This document shows, in pieces, positions 37,404 to 47,644 of a stretch of DNA of 64,000 bases. Within the stretch, counting starts at the first letter, position 1. Every line of letters begins with the position of its first letter. The translations under genes were made by a program, and so were the position numbers. Source of the DNA: Thalassotalea fonticola (lineage in GTDB: Bacteria > Pseudomonadota > Gammaproteobacteria > Enterobacterales > Alteromonadaceae); the NCBI RefSeq assembly GCF_032911225.1, contig NZ_CP136600.1:930001-994000 (forward strand). The letters are read 5' to 3'. The notes below the pieces were generated by a model that was given only the letters and a program-made list of their open reading frames with translations, was not told the origin of the DNA and ran no database searches.

Positions 37404-37698
37404 TTTATTATCCTTAAATACAAATACAAACCTTGTGGAAGGCTAATTATTTTTTTAAAGGGAATTTACTTAATTCCTCTAGTTATTAAGTATTAGTTTA
37501 AAACGCAAACTATGCAAGAAAAAACATCTAAAGGTTACAATTTTCTAAGAAAAATCATAAAGTTGTAATTAGCTGATTACAAACAAGGTTAAAAAACAAC
37601 CTAACCAAGAGGTTTTTATTTAAATATATTCATATAAAGCTTGCCTAAATTAAATTTATTACTAACAATCATATACATAAAACCTTTAATGCTAGGCG

Positions 37699-38316
37699 TT
37701 GTTAACTTTGAATCAAAAGCAATTTGCTTGTTATGAGTGTGATACATTAATAACAATCACTTCTATTAATGAAGGTGAGGTTGCTAGTTGCCCTAGGTGT
37801 CATCATCATATTGTAGATAAAAAATATGATTCAATAAATCGTACCCTGGCAATTAGTGGCACAGGTCTTTTGTTGTTTATCCCAGCGACATTTTTCCCAC
37901 TTATGTCAATGCAGTTACTTTCTGTAGAAAGCTCTGCAAGTTTAATGTCTGGAATATCTGCATTATGGCAAACAGAACTTTATCTAGTAGCAACCTTAAT
38001 CTTCTTATTTTGTGTGTTGGCACCTTTGGTAAAATTAAGTGCAGCGTTTTTTGTTACTTTAGGGTATAAACACAAGCGCCATCAACATCCTTTCTATAAA
38101 CAATTAATGTTGTTTTATCATCACGTTGATAGCTGGGAAATGCTAGAGGTATTCTTGATAGGAATATTAGTATCTATTATAAAACTTAAAGATATGGCCG
38201 ATTTATCCTTTAATTTAGGACTGTTATGTTTTAGTGCATTTATGCTTTGCGTATTATCATTAAAGGTAACTTTGGATAAACAGATGATCTGGGATGATCT
38301 TGACTATGAGCACTGA
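37699..38316 (+). CDS. PqiA/LetA-like membrane protein, N-terminal half
   Basis: A 205-residue protein with a zinc-ribbon-like pair CYECDTL ... CPRCHH and about four membrane helices. It matches one half of PqiA/LetA, the inner-membrane partner of MCE proteins in envelope lipid transport. No ATG is available in frame; starts at TTG 37699 or TTG 37708 are possible, the second with AGGCG upstream. In E. coli both halves are one protein of about 420 residues; here the second half is the next gene, overlapping this one. Confidence 0.83.
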   Translation: MLTLNQKQFACYECDTLITITSINEGEVASCPRCHHHIVDKKYDSINRTLAISGTGLLLFIPATFFPLMSMQLLSVESSASLMSGISALWQTELYLVATLIFLFCVLAPLVKLSAAFFVTLGYKHKRHQHPFYKQLMLFYHHVDSWEMLEVFLIGILVSIIKLKDMADLSFNLGLLCFSAFMLCVLSLKVTLDKQMIWDDLDYEH

Positions 38317-38983
38317 TTTAAAATCCAGCAATCAAGAAAGTAACACAGCTAAAGCCCAAGGTTTGGCCCAATGCCATGTGTGTAACCTTTTGATTGATAT
38401 TGATGAATCAATAGATAATTACTGCCCAAGGTGTGATAGTAAAATTCATATGCGTATATATGATTCTTTACAACGTTGTTGGGCGTTAACTATTTGCTCT
38501 TTAATTGCATTCATTCCTGCCAACGCATATCCCATTATGACCATTCTTTACTTTGGCAAAGGCCAACCAGATACCATACTCTCTGGTATTGTATTATTAC
38601 TTAAGTTTGGTATGTACCCGATTGCAGCTATTGTGTTTATTGCCAGTTTTGTTGTGCCATTAGCTAAAATCATCGGATTGTTTGTTTTGCTACTATCATT
38701 AAGAAACAAATCCAAACTTACCAAACAACAGCGTACTAAAATGTATCGCTATATAGAATTATTTGGCCGCTGGTCAATGTTAGATGTATTTGTAGTGGCT
38801 TTATTAGTCGCCTTGGTTGAAATAGGTGCCGTTGTTGAGGTTGTTGCCGGGCCGGGGGCAACGGCTTTTGGAATTATGGTAATTTTAACTATTTTTGCTG
38901 CCAATAGCTTCGATCCACGTCTATTATGGGATGAAGAAGACAATGAAATGGCATTAACTAAAGAGAAGAAAAATAAAAGATGA
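38306..38983 (+). CDS. PqiA/LetA-like membrane protein, C-terminal half
   Basis: About 225 residues. I take ATG 38306, inside the end of the upstream gene, as start (MSTDLKSSNQ); an in-frame ATG at 38294 exists. It repeats the pattern of its neighbour: CHVCNLLIDI ... CPRCDSKIHM, then four helices with FIPANAYPIMTI and FGRWSMLDVFVVALLVALVEIG. It should pair with the previous protein to rebuild a full LetA-type unit. The stop overlaps the MCE gene start by 4 bp, giving a three-gene coupled operon. Confidence 0.85.
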   Translation: MSTDLKSSNQESNTAKAQGLAQCHVCNLLIDIDESIDNYCPRCDSKIHMRIYDSLQRCWALTICSLIAFIPANAYPIMTILYFGKGQPDTILSGIVLLLKFGMYPIAAIVFIASFVVPLAKIIGLFVLLLSLRNKSKLTKQQRTKMYRYIELFGRWSMLDVFVVALLVALVEIGAVVEVVAGPGATAFGIMVILTIFAANSFDPRLLWDEEDNEMALTKEKKNKR

Positions 38984-41964
38984 GTGAAGAACAAGCTGTT
39001 ATTTCAAATAAATCACCAATATCGTCGATCTGGTTATTGCCTGTTTTGGCAGCGTTAATTGGTTTATGGTTGTTATTCAAATCTTTCAGTGATGCTGGAA
39101 TTGATATAGTAATAAAAACAGATAGTGCTGAAGGCATTGTTATTGGAAAAACCGAGCTTCGCTACAAAGGTTTTCCAGTTGGGCTAGTGACAGATTTAGA
39201 TTTAGAAAACCTAAATACAGTATTAGTTTCTGTTGAAGTTAATAATAGTGTTAAACAGTATCTTTCAGAAAACTCTCTATTTTGGTTAGTTAAACCAGAA
39301 ATTAGCTTATCTGGTGTATCAGGCCTTGATACAGTAATTACCGGGAATTATTTCGAAATATTACCTGAAGAAGGCACTAAATTAGTAAAAGAGTTTGTCG
39401 CATTAAAACAACCGCCACCTAAGTCTGAAGACTCCCCAGGATTACATGTAACTCTACATTCTAAAGAGCTCGGTTCAATTGCTCACGGTAGCAGTATTTA
39501 TTACAAGCAAATAAAGGTAGGGGAAGTATATGGTTATGATATTTCCGAAGATAAAAGCCATATTAAAATTAATCTGTTAATTGATGAAGAGCATAAAGAT
39601 TTAATAAAACTTAATACACGTTTTTGGAATGCAAGTGGCATTGAAATGAAAGGAGACTTGTCTGGTTTTAAATTAAGAACTCAATCTTTAGCTTCAGTGA
39701 TAGGTGGTGGTATCGCATTTTATACCCCAGAAATCGGAGATATTAAAACCAAAGTTGAAAACTTTACCGAATACCCTTTATATGAAGGCTTTGATGAAGC
39801 TAAAGCAGGTATTGTGGTTAAAATGAATTTTCCCCGCAATAGTGGCATAAAAGCAGGGATCACTAAGGTTATCTTCGAAGGTGTAGAAGTGGCAACCATA
39901 GAAGACTTTGTTTATAACCAAGCTAAAGGTGGCGTTACAGCATCAGTGTTATTTGATCCAAGGCTAGAGCCATACTTACTAAGTGAGATGGAGTTTTGGT
40001 TGGTAAAACCAAGTATCAGCTTAGCAGGGATTTCTAATGTTGATCGATTGCTTAGTGGCACCTATGTTTCTTTTCGCATAGGAGGGGGGGAGCCAACAAG
40101 AGAATTTGATGTGCTACCTTCTGTACCGGCATTAAAGTATTCTGAAGAGGGATTACACCTTAATATTGAAGCAAACAGTGTCGACTCCTTAGCCTTTGGC
40201 TCTCCTGTATTTTATAAAAACTTAAAGGTAGGTAGTGTTCAAAATCATAAATTATCAGAAGACCAGCGATTTTTTAATGTACATATACATATTGAAAAAG
40301 AATACGTACATTTAATTAATTCCACTTCAGTATTTTATGAACAAGGGGGACTAGAGGTTTCAGGCTCATTAAAAGGCTTTACTGTCAAAACCTCACCGCT
40401 ACAATCAATGCTAGTTGGCGGAGTGTCTTTTCACACCATAGATTTTGATGATGCACAAACGGTAACAAATGGTACAACGTTTGAATTAAACAGAAATTTT
40501 GAAGATGCTTTAAATACTGAACAAGTTACGATCACTGCAGCAATTAAATATGAACTTACCGCGGGAATTACCAAATTAATGTTTGCTGATAAACATATAG
40601 GCACTATAAAAGATATAACGCCTAGTTCAGATCTTAAATCTTCTATTATTTCTATTGGCTATCATCGTGATTATAAAAATTTATTTAAGGAAGATTCGAA
40701 AGTTTGGATTGTCGAGCCTAAACTTTCCACTGGTAATTTAGCCGGATTCAATGCACTACTAACCGGAACTTTCATACAGGTTAAGCCTGGTTTTAGTACA
40801 AAATATAAAAATCATTTTAAATTGCTGGCTAAAGCACCTCCATCGTCTGCAGATGATAGCGGTTTACAAGTACGCTTTAAATTAAAAGATGCCGATTCAA
40901 TTGAAAAAGGCACGCCAATTTCATATATGAAAATGGTTATAGGTATAGTAGATACTGTTTATTTTAGTGACGATGGCATGCACGTAGAAGTAGCTGCTAC
41001 CATAGAGGACAATTTTAGACATTTAGTTAGCAACACATCCCAATTTTATCAAAGTAGTGGCATAAGAGCTCATGCAGATATGACAGGTATGACAATACAA
41101 ACGGAAAGTTTGCAGAGCATTATCAGAGGAGGGATTGCTTTAGATAATGAGCGTGCAAATTTAGATGATTTAGCCGAAGAAATGACAGAATTCGTATTGC
41201 ATCCTAACTTCGATACAATGAATCAATCAGGTACAGAAGTGACGTTAACCTTTAATGAAGTTGTAGACATAAAGGTTAATGCGACTGTTCAATATGCAGG
41301 GCATATTGTCGGTCATGTAATGTCAGTGAAACTCAATGAAGCATTAACGAAAACTAAGTTATTATTAACATTAAGTAAAGACCACTCTAAATTAAGTTCC
41401 ACAGGCTCTAAGTTTTGGTTAGTTAAACCTGAAGTTAGTATGGCAAGAGTAGCTAATGCGAAAGCATATTTTACCGGAAATTACATTGGTGTTTTAGCGG
41501 GTAATGGTGAACAGATAACAGAATTTACTGGCTTATTAAATGAACCGGCAACAACAGCAAAACCTAATGGAATTAATATCGTTTTAACCAGCAATGTTAA
41601 AGGTTCAATCAATATCGACAATCCAGTTTATTATCGACAAGTAAAAGTAGGACGAGTTCTAGGTGTGAACCTTAATGAAAATTCTGATGGTGTTTATATT
41701 TATATCAATATAGATGATCAATATACGCAGTTGGTGAATAACAAAACTGAGTTTTACAATGCCAGTGGTATAAAAATTGATGCGGGTTTATTTTCTGGTG
41801 TCAAAGTGGACACTACATCTATTGAAGCAATTTTAGCTGGTGGTATCGCATTCGCTACGCCGGAAGATCCAGAAGCAACAGCAATTGAAAATGGACACAC
41901 ATTCAATTTAAATTCTGAAGCTGAAGAAAGTTGGCATGACTGGAAACCAGTGTTAACGAAATAA
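38980..41964 (+). CDS. Multi-MCE-domain intermembrane lipid transport protein (LetB/PqiB-like, eight MCE units)
   Basis: A 994-residue protein with one N-terminal membrane anchor (SSIWLLPVLAALIGLWLLF) and then repeated MCE domains in the periplasm. I count eight, beginning near residues 40, 153, 275, 390, 514, 627, 750 and 863. They are recognisable by repeated TELRYKGFPVG-, IYYKQIKVGEV-, ITKVIFEGVEV- and VYYRQVKVGRV-like segments. E. coli LetB (877 residues) has seven and PqiB three. Such proteins stack rings to form a tunnel for lipids between inner and outer membrane. It is coupled to the split LetA-like genes upstream. A run of seven Gs at 40084-40090 lies in frame. Confidence 0.9.
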   Translation: MSEEQAVISNKSPISSIWLLPVLAALIGLWLLFKSFSDAGIDIVIKTDSAEGIVIGKTELRYKGFPVGLVTDLDLENLNTVLVSVEVNNSVKQYLSENSLFWLVKPEISLSGVSGLDTVITGNYFEILPEEGTKLVKEFVALKQPPPKSEDSPGLHVTLHSKELGSIAHGSSIYYKQIKVGEVYGYDISEDKSHIKINLLIDEEHKDLIKLNTRFWNASGIEMKGDLSGFKLRTQSLASVIGGGIAFYTPEIGDIKTKVENFTEYPLYEGFDEAKAGIVVKMNFPRNSGIKAGITKVIFEGVEVATIEDFVYNQAKGGVTASVLFDPRLEPYLLSEMEFWLVKPSISLAGISNVDRLLSGTYVSFRIGGGEPTREFDVLPSVPALKYSEEGLHLNIEANSVDSLAFGSPVFYKNLKVGSVQNHKLSEDQRFFNVHIHIEKEYVHLINSTSVFYEQGGLEVSGSLKGFTVKTSPLQSMLVGGVSFHTIDFDDAQTVTNGTTFELNRNFEDALNTEQVTITAAIKYELTAGITKLMFADKHIGTIKDITPSSDLKSSIISIGYHRDYKNLFKEDSKVWIVEPKLSTGNLAGFNALLTGTFIQVKPGFSTKYKNHFKLLAKAPPSSADDSGLQVRFKLKDADSIEKGTPISYMKMVIGIVDTVYFSDDGMHVEVAATIEDNFRHLVSNTSQFYQSSGIRAHADMTGMTIQTESLQSIIRGGIALDNERANLDDLAEEMTEFVLHPNFDTMNQSGTEVTLTFNEVVDIKVNATVQYAGHIVGHVMSVKLNEALTKTKLLLTLSKDHSKLSSTGSKFWLVKPEVSMARVANAKAYFTGNYIGVLAGNGEQITEFTGLLNEPATTAKPNGINIVLTSNVKGSINIDNPVYYRQVKVGRVLGVNLNENSDGVYIYINIDDQYTQLVNNKTEFYNASGIKIDAGLFSGVKVDTTSIEAILAGGIAFATPEDPEATAIENGHTFNLNSEAEESWHDWKPVLTK

Positions 41965-41973
41965 AAAATGATG

Positions 41974-42010
41974 ATTAAGTAAGGCTGCTAATTAAGTAGC
42001 CTTAATTTTA
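41974..42010 (+). terminator. Probable terminator after the MCE operon
   Basis: An imperfect stem AAGGCTGCT / AGTAGCCTT followed by AATTTTA. Confidence 0.45.
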
Positions 42011-42074
42011 TCAACGGATTTAAAATAGCTGTTTATTGGCTATAGAGTTAAACAAGGGCGTATTCCTTACACTG

Positions 42075-42106
42075 AAATGTCCGTTAATGTTAATTAGTGG
42101 ACATTT
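42075..42106. repeat. Inverted repeat before the tyrosine recombinase gene
   Basis: AAATGTCC and GGACATTT (8 bp exact, plus partial TTAAT/ATTA pairing) are separated by 16 bp, about 107 bp before the recombinase ATG. It could be an operator or a recombinase core site. Confidence 0.5.
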
Positions 42107-42212
42107 ACTTTCAAAGTATTTAACATAGGCTGTAATGCTGTTACTTAATAAAAATTAAGATTTGGCATTTATAACCATTAGCATTCAATAATAATAACTT
42201 TGGTACTTTTCT

Positions 42213-43490
42213 ATGTCAGATGTTTTCAACGCTGAGCCATTATTCGATTCTCATCGCTATTTTCAACTTATCCATAAAAATACATTGTTCTGTGATGACA
42301 ATCCTAATGTTAAAATTTTTGTCGAGCAAGCTTCTCAAACTGTTCCAGATGCATTAGAAGATTACCGTTACACTAAAGAGTTTCTTCAATCTAAAGGTCG
42401 ACGAAATGAAGCTACCTATAATTTATTTCGCGGTGAAACTGAAAAGTTTTTATTGTGGTCATGGCTTATTGCAAAAAAATCTGTGGTGCAATTAAAACGT
42501 CGAGATCTAGAAACCTACATCGATTTTATTAATAAGCCACCACATTATTGGATCTCAGATAATGTGTATCGTCGCTTTGATAATCGCAACGGAATTCGTG
42601 ATATCAACCCTGACTGGCGCCCGTTTGCCATCAAAATTCCTAAGGCGCAACGTTTAGCCAATGTGGACCATAAGCAAAAAAAACTAAACTACAAATGCTC
42701 TCAAGATACACTAAAAGCAACATTTTCAGTGCTTAATGTTTATTACGACTACTTGGTTACTGAAGATTACGCCTTTGGTAATGCTATTGCCTCAGTTAAA
42801 AAAGATTGCCCGTTTTTGATCAAAGACAGCTCATTTACCGAAGTTAAGCGTTTATCAAGCCTACAATGGGATTATATCCTTGAAAGCGCCACAAAAATGG
42901 CCGATGAAAATGAAGATCATGAACGCACCCTTTTTATCATAGCAAGCCTCAAAACCTTATATCTACGTATATCAGAGCTTTCAGAACGCAATAATTGGGC
43001 ACCTGTTATGGGCCATTTTTGGCAAGATAAAGACAAGAATCACTGGTTCAAAGTATTTGGTAAAGGCTCTAAACAACGAGATGTATCGGTGCCTGACTCC
43101 TATCTTTTATATCTGGAACGTTACCGGGAATGTCGCGGCTTATCAGGCTATCCATTATCTAGTGAAACAGATCCGTTGATCCATAAACTTAAAGGCTCTG
43201 GCGGTATGACATCGCGTCAATTACGCAGAATTGTTCAACAAGCATTCGACTTTGCCTTTGAACAAATGGTTAAAGAAGGTTTTGCTAATGAAGCACAAAC
43301 CTTAAAAGAAGCAACAACCCATTGGCTTAGACACACTGGTGCGTCGATGGATATAGACTCCAGACCTTTAAAACATATGGCTGATGAACTTGGCCATGCA
43401 AGTATGGGCACAACCGATAGAGTTTATGTACAGTCAGATCACCTAGAGCGTGCTAAATCAGGTAAGAAACGGCTAATAGAAAGTAGATAA
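42213..43490 (+). CDS. Tyrosine recombinase / site-specific integrase
   Basis: A 425-residue protein. An N-terminal SAM-like DNA-binding region (about 45-215) precedes the catalytic domain. Catalytic pieces: Arg in TLYLRISELS, Lys in VFGKGSKQRDV, HWLRHTGAS (His-x-x-Arg), LGHASMGTTDRVYV with the probable Tyr nucleophile in DRVYVQ. No excisionase, att repeats, phage genes or tRNA border it, so it looks like a stand-alone recombinase of a chromosomal family rather than part of a recent island. Its Arg-Ile-Ser-Glu-Leu box is intact, so it should be active. Confidence 0.88.
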   Translation: MSDVFNAEPLFDSHRYFQLIHKNTLFCDDNPNVKIFVEQASQTVPDALEDYRYTKEFLQSKGRRNEATYNLFRGETEKFLLWSWLIAKKSVVQLKRRDLETYIDFINKPPHYWISDNVYRRFDNRNGIRDINPDWRPFAIKIPKAQRLANVDHKQKKLNYKCSQDTLKATFSVLNVYYDYLVTEDYAFGNAIASVKKDCPFLIKDSSFTEVKRLSSLQWDYILESATKMADENEDHERTLFIIASLKTLYLRISELSERNNWAPVMGHFWQDKDKNHWFKVFGKGSKQRDVSVPDSYLLYLERYRECRGLSGYPLSSETDPLIHKLKGSGGMTSRQLRRIVQQAFDFAFEQMVKEGFANEAQTLKEATTHWLRHTGASMDIDSRPLKHMADELGHASMGTTDRVYVQSDHLERAKSGKKRLIESR

Positions 43491-43558
43491 TGAGACCCTG
43501 AAATAAATTCAGGGAATGGTGTTAAGGGTTAATTTCAGATCAACCAAGCCACTAGCGG

Positions 43559-44413
43559 CTATTCAGCCGCTTTAAAGGTATGTGAATTTGGTAGGGTTAA
43601 TGCTAATGCGGGGTCCAGTCTGACATTATGCCAATTTACCCGCCAATCAAGGTGCGGACCAGTTGAGCGCCCTGTCGAACCAATTTCAGCAATTGCCTGA
43701 CCTTGTAGAACTTTATCACCAACTTCAACTCTGCTTGCGCTTAAATGCAAAAATGTTGATGTAATACCGTGACCATGATCAATAATCAATGTGCCACCAG
43801 AATAAAACATATTAGGCGACCAAAGTGTGATAATACCTGCAGCCGGAGATTTTACCGCAGTACCTTTGGGGCCAGCATAATCTAAGCCATAATGCGGATT
43901 TTTAGGAACACCATTATAAATACGCTGGCTACCATAAACGCCAGTGATCCTGCCTGTAGATGGCGCTTTAAAACCATGGGCAAAATCAATATTATCTGAA
44001 GAAATTGCCCTTGCGGCTCTAATTTGTATACTGTCTTTAGTAATTTGCTTAAGCGCCTCAGCGCTTGGCTGCATAATTTTTTTATCAATGCCTTCAATAC
44101 TTTGTACATTATACTCGCGTTTAGAAGGTGTTAAATATTGGACCAACTCTTTACCTTCGGAATTTATAATTTTAAGCTCATGGGTTTGTTCATCATCTCT
44201 AGAAAAACCTAAGGTAAATAAGCCATGGCGAGATACTTTTAATGGATCTTTATCGAAATAAACTTCACTGCTAGGACTCGTTGAACCTACAACCAATCCA
44301 CCTTGAGTGATGTCACCATCTAGCTCAAGTAAAACCTTAGCTTTTGCAGATTGACTCAAACACACTAATAATAAGCCCGATACTAGTTTACTAACTGGAA
44401 ACTTCTTATGCAC
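43559..44413 (-). CDS. M23-family (LytM) metallopeptidase, exported
   Basis: A 284-residue protein with a signal peptide (KLVSGLLLVCLSQSAKA). An N-terminal beta domain (about 25-140) precedes the M23 domain: HYGLDYAGPKGTAVKSPAAG (His, Asp zinc ligands), LIIDHGHGITSTFLHLS and STGRSTGPHLDWRVNW. Zinc ligands are present, so it is likely an active periplasmic murein endopeptidase. It overlaps the upstream QueD-like gene by 8 bp on the same strand. Confidence 0.9.
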   Translation of the reverse strand: MHKKFPVSKLVSGLLLVCLSQSAKAKVLLELDGDITQGGLVVGSTSPSSEVYFDKDPLKVSRHGLFTLGFSRDDEQTHELKIINSEGKELVQYLTPSKREYNVQSIEGIDKKIMQPSAEALKQITKDSIQIRAARAISSDNIDFAHGFKAPSTGRITGVYGSQRIYNGVPKNPHYGLDYAGPKGTAVKSPAAGIITLWSPNMFYSGGTLIIDHGHGITSTFLHLSASRVEVGDKVLQGQAIAEIGSTGRSTGPHLDWRVNWHNVRLDPALALTLPNSHTFKAAE

Positions 44414-45296
44414 TTGCTATTGCTCCTTTACCTACACCTTCAAATGCTACAACTCTATAGTTATTAGCATCGTTTGCAGCTTTTAATTGTCTGGCAATAT
44501 AATCTGCTAATAGTTCAACTGTAGAATCACAATCAACTATTTCTAGTGTGCCTGCTCTAACCGCAATGTCAAACCTTCCTTGCGGTGCATAGTAAGAAAA
44601 GTATTGGTGATCGGGTTTTAATTTACCCTTAGCTTGTTCTGACAGTTCTACTTGGCTTAGCTCAATTTGATCTGACACTGTTGCTAAGTAAATATCTTGC
44701 CAGCGATTGCACCACATTTGCTCAAGATCCGTTGATCGGACATCATTTTCATAAATATGAATGGTAGAGCGATGCCCATGTGCAATTCGTTGACAATTTC
44801 CATCATGTTTTTTCAAGCCGTGGGTATAATGGTAGTATTCACCATTTATATTTTCAGCGCGCAACGTTAATTCGATTCCCTGAACATTTTCTGGAAGTTG
44901 TTGTTTTATAACACTTTCCAGGTAACGCGTTACGCTAAGTTCGTTTATATAGTCAGTTTCAATTTGAGCAAATGCAGCACTTGGTGATTGTAAAAATATA
45001 CCATTATCTTTTACGTCGAAATCAACATATAAATGATCACTACGGTTAGATTTTGAAATTGAAATATCAGAGTTTTGTGTTGGCAACACTAATTTGTGAT
45101 CAACGCTGTCATCAATAATAGCTTTGATTTGTTTTTTAACAATGCCAAAATCTAATACCATGCTTTCAGCATTTAAGTCGCCAGATAATAGCACGTCAAC
45201 TATCCAACTTTCACCGACAACTCCCCTTTCACTACATAAATAAGAGAAATCAATTACGGTTAAATCATTAACAAACAGCTGCATGTTCTTCATCAA
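44406..45296 (-). CDS. Tandem 6-pyruvoyl-tetrahydropterin synthase / QueD-like protein
   Basis: A 296-residue protein, about twice the usual QueD length of 120-150. The N-terminal half has VLDFGIVKKQIKAIIDDSVDHKLV, the normal C-terminal QueD box. The second half repeats LTLRAENINGEYYHYTHGL, CQRIAHGHRSTIHIYEND (His zinc ligands) and GTLEIVDCDSTVELLADYIARQL. QueD makes 6-carboxy-tetrahydropterin for queuosine; the double form may do this or a related pterin step. It sits between pyrC and the M23 peptidase gene on the same strand, and starts 7 bp after pyrC ends. Confidence 0.82.
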   Translation of the reverse strand: MMKNMQLFVNDLTVIDFSYLCSERGVVGESWIVDVLLSGDLNAESMVLDFGIVKKQIKAIIDDSVDHKLVLPTQNSDISISKSNRSDHLYVDFDVKDNGIFLQSPSAAFAQIETDYINELSVTRYLESVIKQQLPENVQGIELTLRAENINGEYYHYTHGLKKHDGNCQRIAHGHRSTIHIYENDVRSTDLEQMWCNRWQDIYLATVSDQIELSQVELSEQAKGKLKPDHQYFSYYAPQGRFDIAVRAGTLEIVDCDSTVELLADYIARQLKAANDANNYRVVAFEGVGKGAIASA

Positions 45297-45303
45297 CCTT
45301 GCC

Positions 45304-46341
45304 CTACTTTACTTGCCATAAAATTTGTTCATTAGCACGAATAGGTACAACAACATCGTTACCAAACGGCATAGTTGCTGGAACGTCCCAGCTTTCTTTA
45401 ACTAATGTAATTGAATCAGTATGACGTGGTAACTTATAAAAGTCAGGGCCGTTGAAACTGGCAAAACCTTCAAGTTTATCCAGTGCATTTTCTTGCTCAA
45501 ACACTTCAGCATATAATTCTATTGCAGCATGGGCTGTGTACGCTCCTGCACACCCACAAGCGTTTTCTTTATTCGCTTTGGTATGTGGTGCTGAGTCTGT
45601 ACCTAAAAAGAACTTAGTACTACCACTGGTTGCTGCTTCTACTAACGCTTGTTGATGAGTATTGCGTTTAAGTACTGGTAAACAGAAGTAATGTGGGCGT
45701 ATACCACCAACTAACATATGATTGCGGTTAAATAATAAATGATGTGCTGTTATTGTGGCAGCTACGTTTTCACTAGCGTTATTAACAAAATCTACAGCAT
45801 TTTTTGTGGTGATGTGTTCAAGTACAATACGTAAATTTGGAAAGTCTTTCACTACGGGTGTTAAAATCCTGTCTATGTAAGCTTTCTCACGATCGAAAAT
45901 ATCTATGTCGTTATCGGTTACTTCCCCATGTAGCAATAACGGCATATCTTCCGCTTGCATCGCTTCCAGCACTGGGTAAATATTTTTAATGTCAGTCACA
46001 CCCGATGCAGAATTGGTTGTAGCGCCGGCAGGATATAATTTAGCCGCGTAAACAATACCACTTTCTTTGCAATCTTTAATGTCTTGTGCCGTTGTATTAT
46101 CTGTAAGATATAACACCATTAAAGGTTGAAAGTGCTCAGTTTCGTTAACCGCTTGAATTCTATCAAAGTACTCTTGTGCCTGCTCAGCATTCATTACCGG
46201 TGGAACCAGGTTTGGCATGATGATTGCGCGGCCAAAATAACGGCCTGTGTCTCTCACTGTATCTTTTAGTACTTCGCCATCGCGTAAATGTACATGCCAG
46301 TCGTCTGGACGAGTAATTGTTAATGTAGTCATAGTTTCCAA
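45304..46341 (-). CDS. pyrC: Dihydroorotase
   Basis: A 345-residue class II dihydroorotase. It closes carbamoyl-aspartate to dihydroorotate in pyrimidine synthesis. The metal site is [13 protein letters not shown], followed by the carboxylated lysine in [32 protein letters not shown] and [16 protein letters not shown]. The length equals that of E. coli PyrC (348). First gene of a leftward set with the QueD-like and M23 genes. Confidence 0.96.
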   Translation of the reverse strand: METMTTLTITRPDDWHVHLRDGEVLKDTVRDTGRYFGRAIIMPNLVPPVMNAEQAQEYFDRIQAVNETEHFQPLMVLYLTDNTTAQDIKDCKESGIVYAAKLYPAGATTNSASGVTDIKNIYPVLEAMQAEDMPLLLHGEVTDNDIDIFDREKAYIDRILTPVVKDFPNLRIVLEHITTKNAVDFVNNASENVAATITAHHLLFNRNHMLVGGIRPHYFCLPVLKRNTHQQALVEAATSGSTKFFLGTDSAPHTKANKENACGCAGAYTAHAAIELYAEVFEQENALDKLEGFASFNGPDFYKLPRHTDSITLVKESWDVPATMPFGNDVVVPIRANEQILWQVK

Positions 46342-46461
46342 CTTATTCAGCTTAATTTATAGTAAGCAAATTTATATATTTGTGTTGCGTTGATTTTATC
46401 TTGCCCTAATTTTTAAGACAATCAAATCAACACTTTATTGCATTTTAGTTAAATATATTAA

Positions 46462-47553
46462 CTAAAATTTATTTACTGTTTCTGCTTGATTCAGGCTTTC
46501 TTCCTGCTTTAGCTTTTCGTCTTCAGCAGCGGCAAGTAGTTTCATTAACTGATCTTTTAAGTTTGGCGGTACTTTATGAATAGTTAAAGAGCCTTTTAAC
46601 GGGTTGTAGGTAACATCAGTACCAAAGTGCGAGCGTTCAAAACTCACGCTGATGCCAGCACCAAAGCCGGAATATTTTGTTACTTTGTTAATTACGGCTT
46701 GATCATGCGGAAAGCTATGTTCAATTTCATATTCATTTTCTTTACAGAAGTTAAAAAACTCATCGCCATTATCTTCATGCGGAATAGCTTGCGATAACTC
46801 TTGTAAGTCAACTTCTTTGCCTGTTTGTTGTTGTTCTTTACAATAAGAAAGCAATTCTTTTCTGGTATTTTGTTTTTCTTCAGGGTTTAGTTGATTTACA
46901 TTTACAAAATCTTCAACCGCTTGTACTAATACGTGCGATTGTTGCTTAGGATCAACGCCTTCTTCACAACCCAAAAAGTCTAAAAAGAAATCTGATACTT
47001 TTCGGCCGGCACGCCCTTTTATAAAAGAGATATAACGTAATTTCTCAGGTGAATCAGCATAATCAAATAAATCGATTCTGGCTGCTAGTTGCATTTTAGA
47101 GCTATCAATATGTTGATCAGCAGCTATATTTAACTCACCATCAACGTAGTAATGTTCAGTAACAGGCAATAAACAGACAAATAAGTAACGGCCACCGAGC
47201 ATTTCATAGTGGCAAGTTACTAAATAACCAGTTTCAGCAAGATCATATTTTTCAAGTTCTTGTTTTAATCTGATACTGGCCTGATTTGAAAACGGGATAA
47301 ATTGTTCTTGATCGTCTAAATAATCTTGCATCAACTTTTTAAATGGTTGTGATACATCTTCACTTGCTTCATCTTTAAATGAACCGTAGGCTTTACTCCC
47401 CTTACTGTTATAAGTATTGTGAAGAGATTCAATGAAATTTGTAATTTTTTCATTGATTTCAATCAGCCCTTTACTTGATGTTATTTTAACTTCGGTACTA
47501 TTTTCTGCTTTAGTTAGATAATGCAGATCGATATTGGTTATAATTAAACTCAT
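46462..47553 (-). CDS. yejK: Nucleoid-associated protein YejK (NdpA)
   Basis: A 363-residue protein of the NdpA/YejK family, with LHYLTKAENS, FIKGRAGRKVSDFFLDFLGCEEGVD and YNPLKGSLTIHKVPPNLKDQL. It is slightly longer than E. coli YejK (335) because of a polar C-terminus. It binds DNA as a nucleoid component. It diverges from yejL-yejM, the same arrangement as in enterics and Vibrio. Confidence 0.92.
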   Translation of the reverse strand: MSLIITNIDLHYLTKAENSTEVKITSSKGLIEINEKITNFIESLHNTYNSKGSKAYGSFKDEASEDVSQPFKKLMQDYLDDQEQFIPFSNQASIRLKQELEKYDLAETGYLVTCHYEMLGGRYLFVCLLPVTEHYYVDGELNIAADQHIDSSKMQLAARIDLFDYADSPEKLRYISFIKGRAGRKVSDFFLDFLGCEEGVDPKQQSHVLVQAVEDFVNVNQLNPEEKQNTRKELLSYCKEQQQTGKEVDLQELSQAIPHEDNGDEFFNFCKENEYEIEHSFPHDQAVINKVTKYSGFGAGISVSFERSHFGTDVTYNPLKGSLTIHKVPPNLKDQLMKLLAAAEDEKLKQEESLNQAETVNKF

Positions 47554-47644
47554 AATAATTGGTCAGTTTTAACTTGTGTTAGGTTTTGATAAACTAAATG
47601 CTATTAAACTAAAAACCCTTAAAAAGGATGTAATTTAAAAAATA

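Noticed and set aside
40084..40090. Poly-G phase-variation tract in the MCE gene
   Set aside because: Seven Gs in a readable frame with no sign of a frameshift; too short to claim contingency behaviour.
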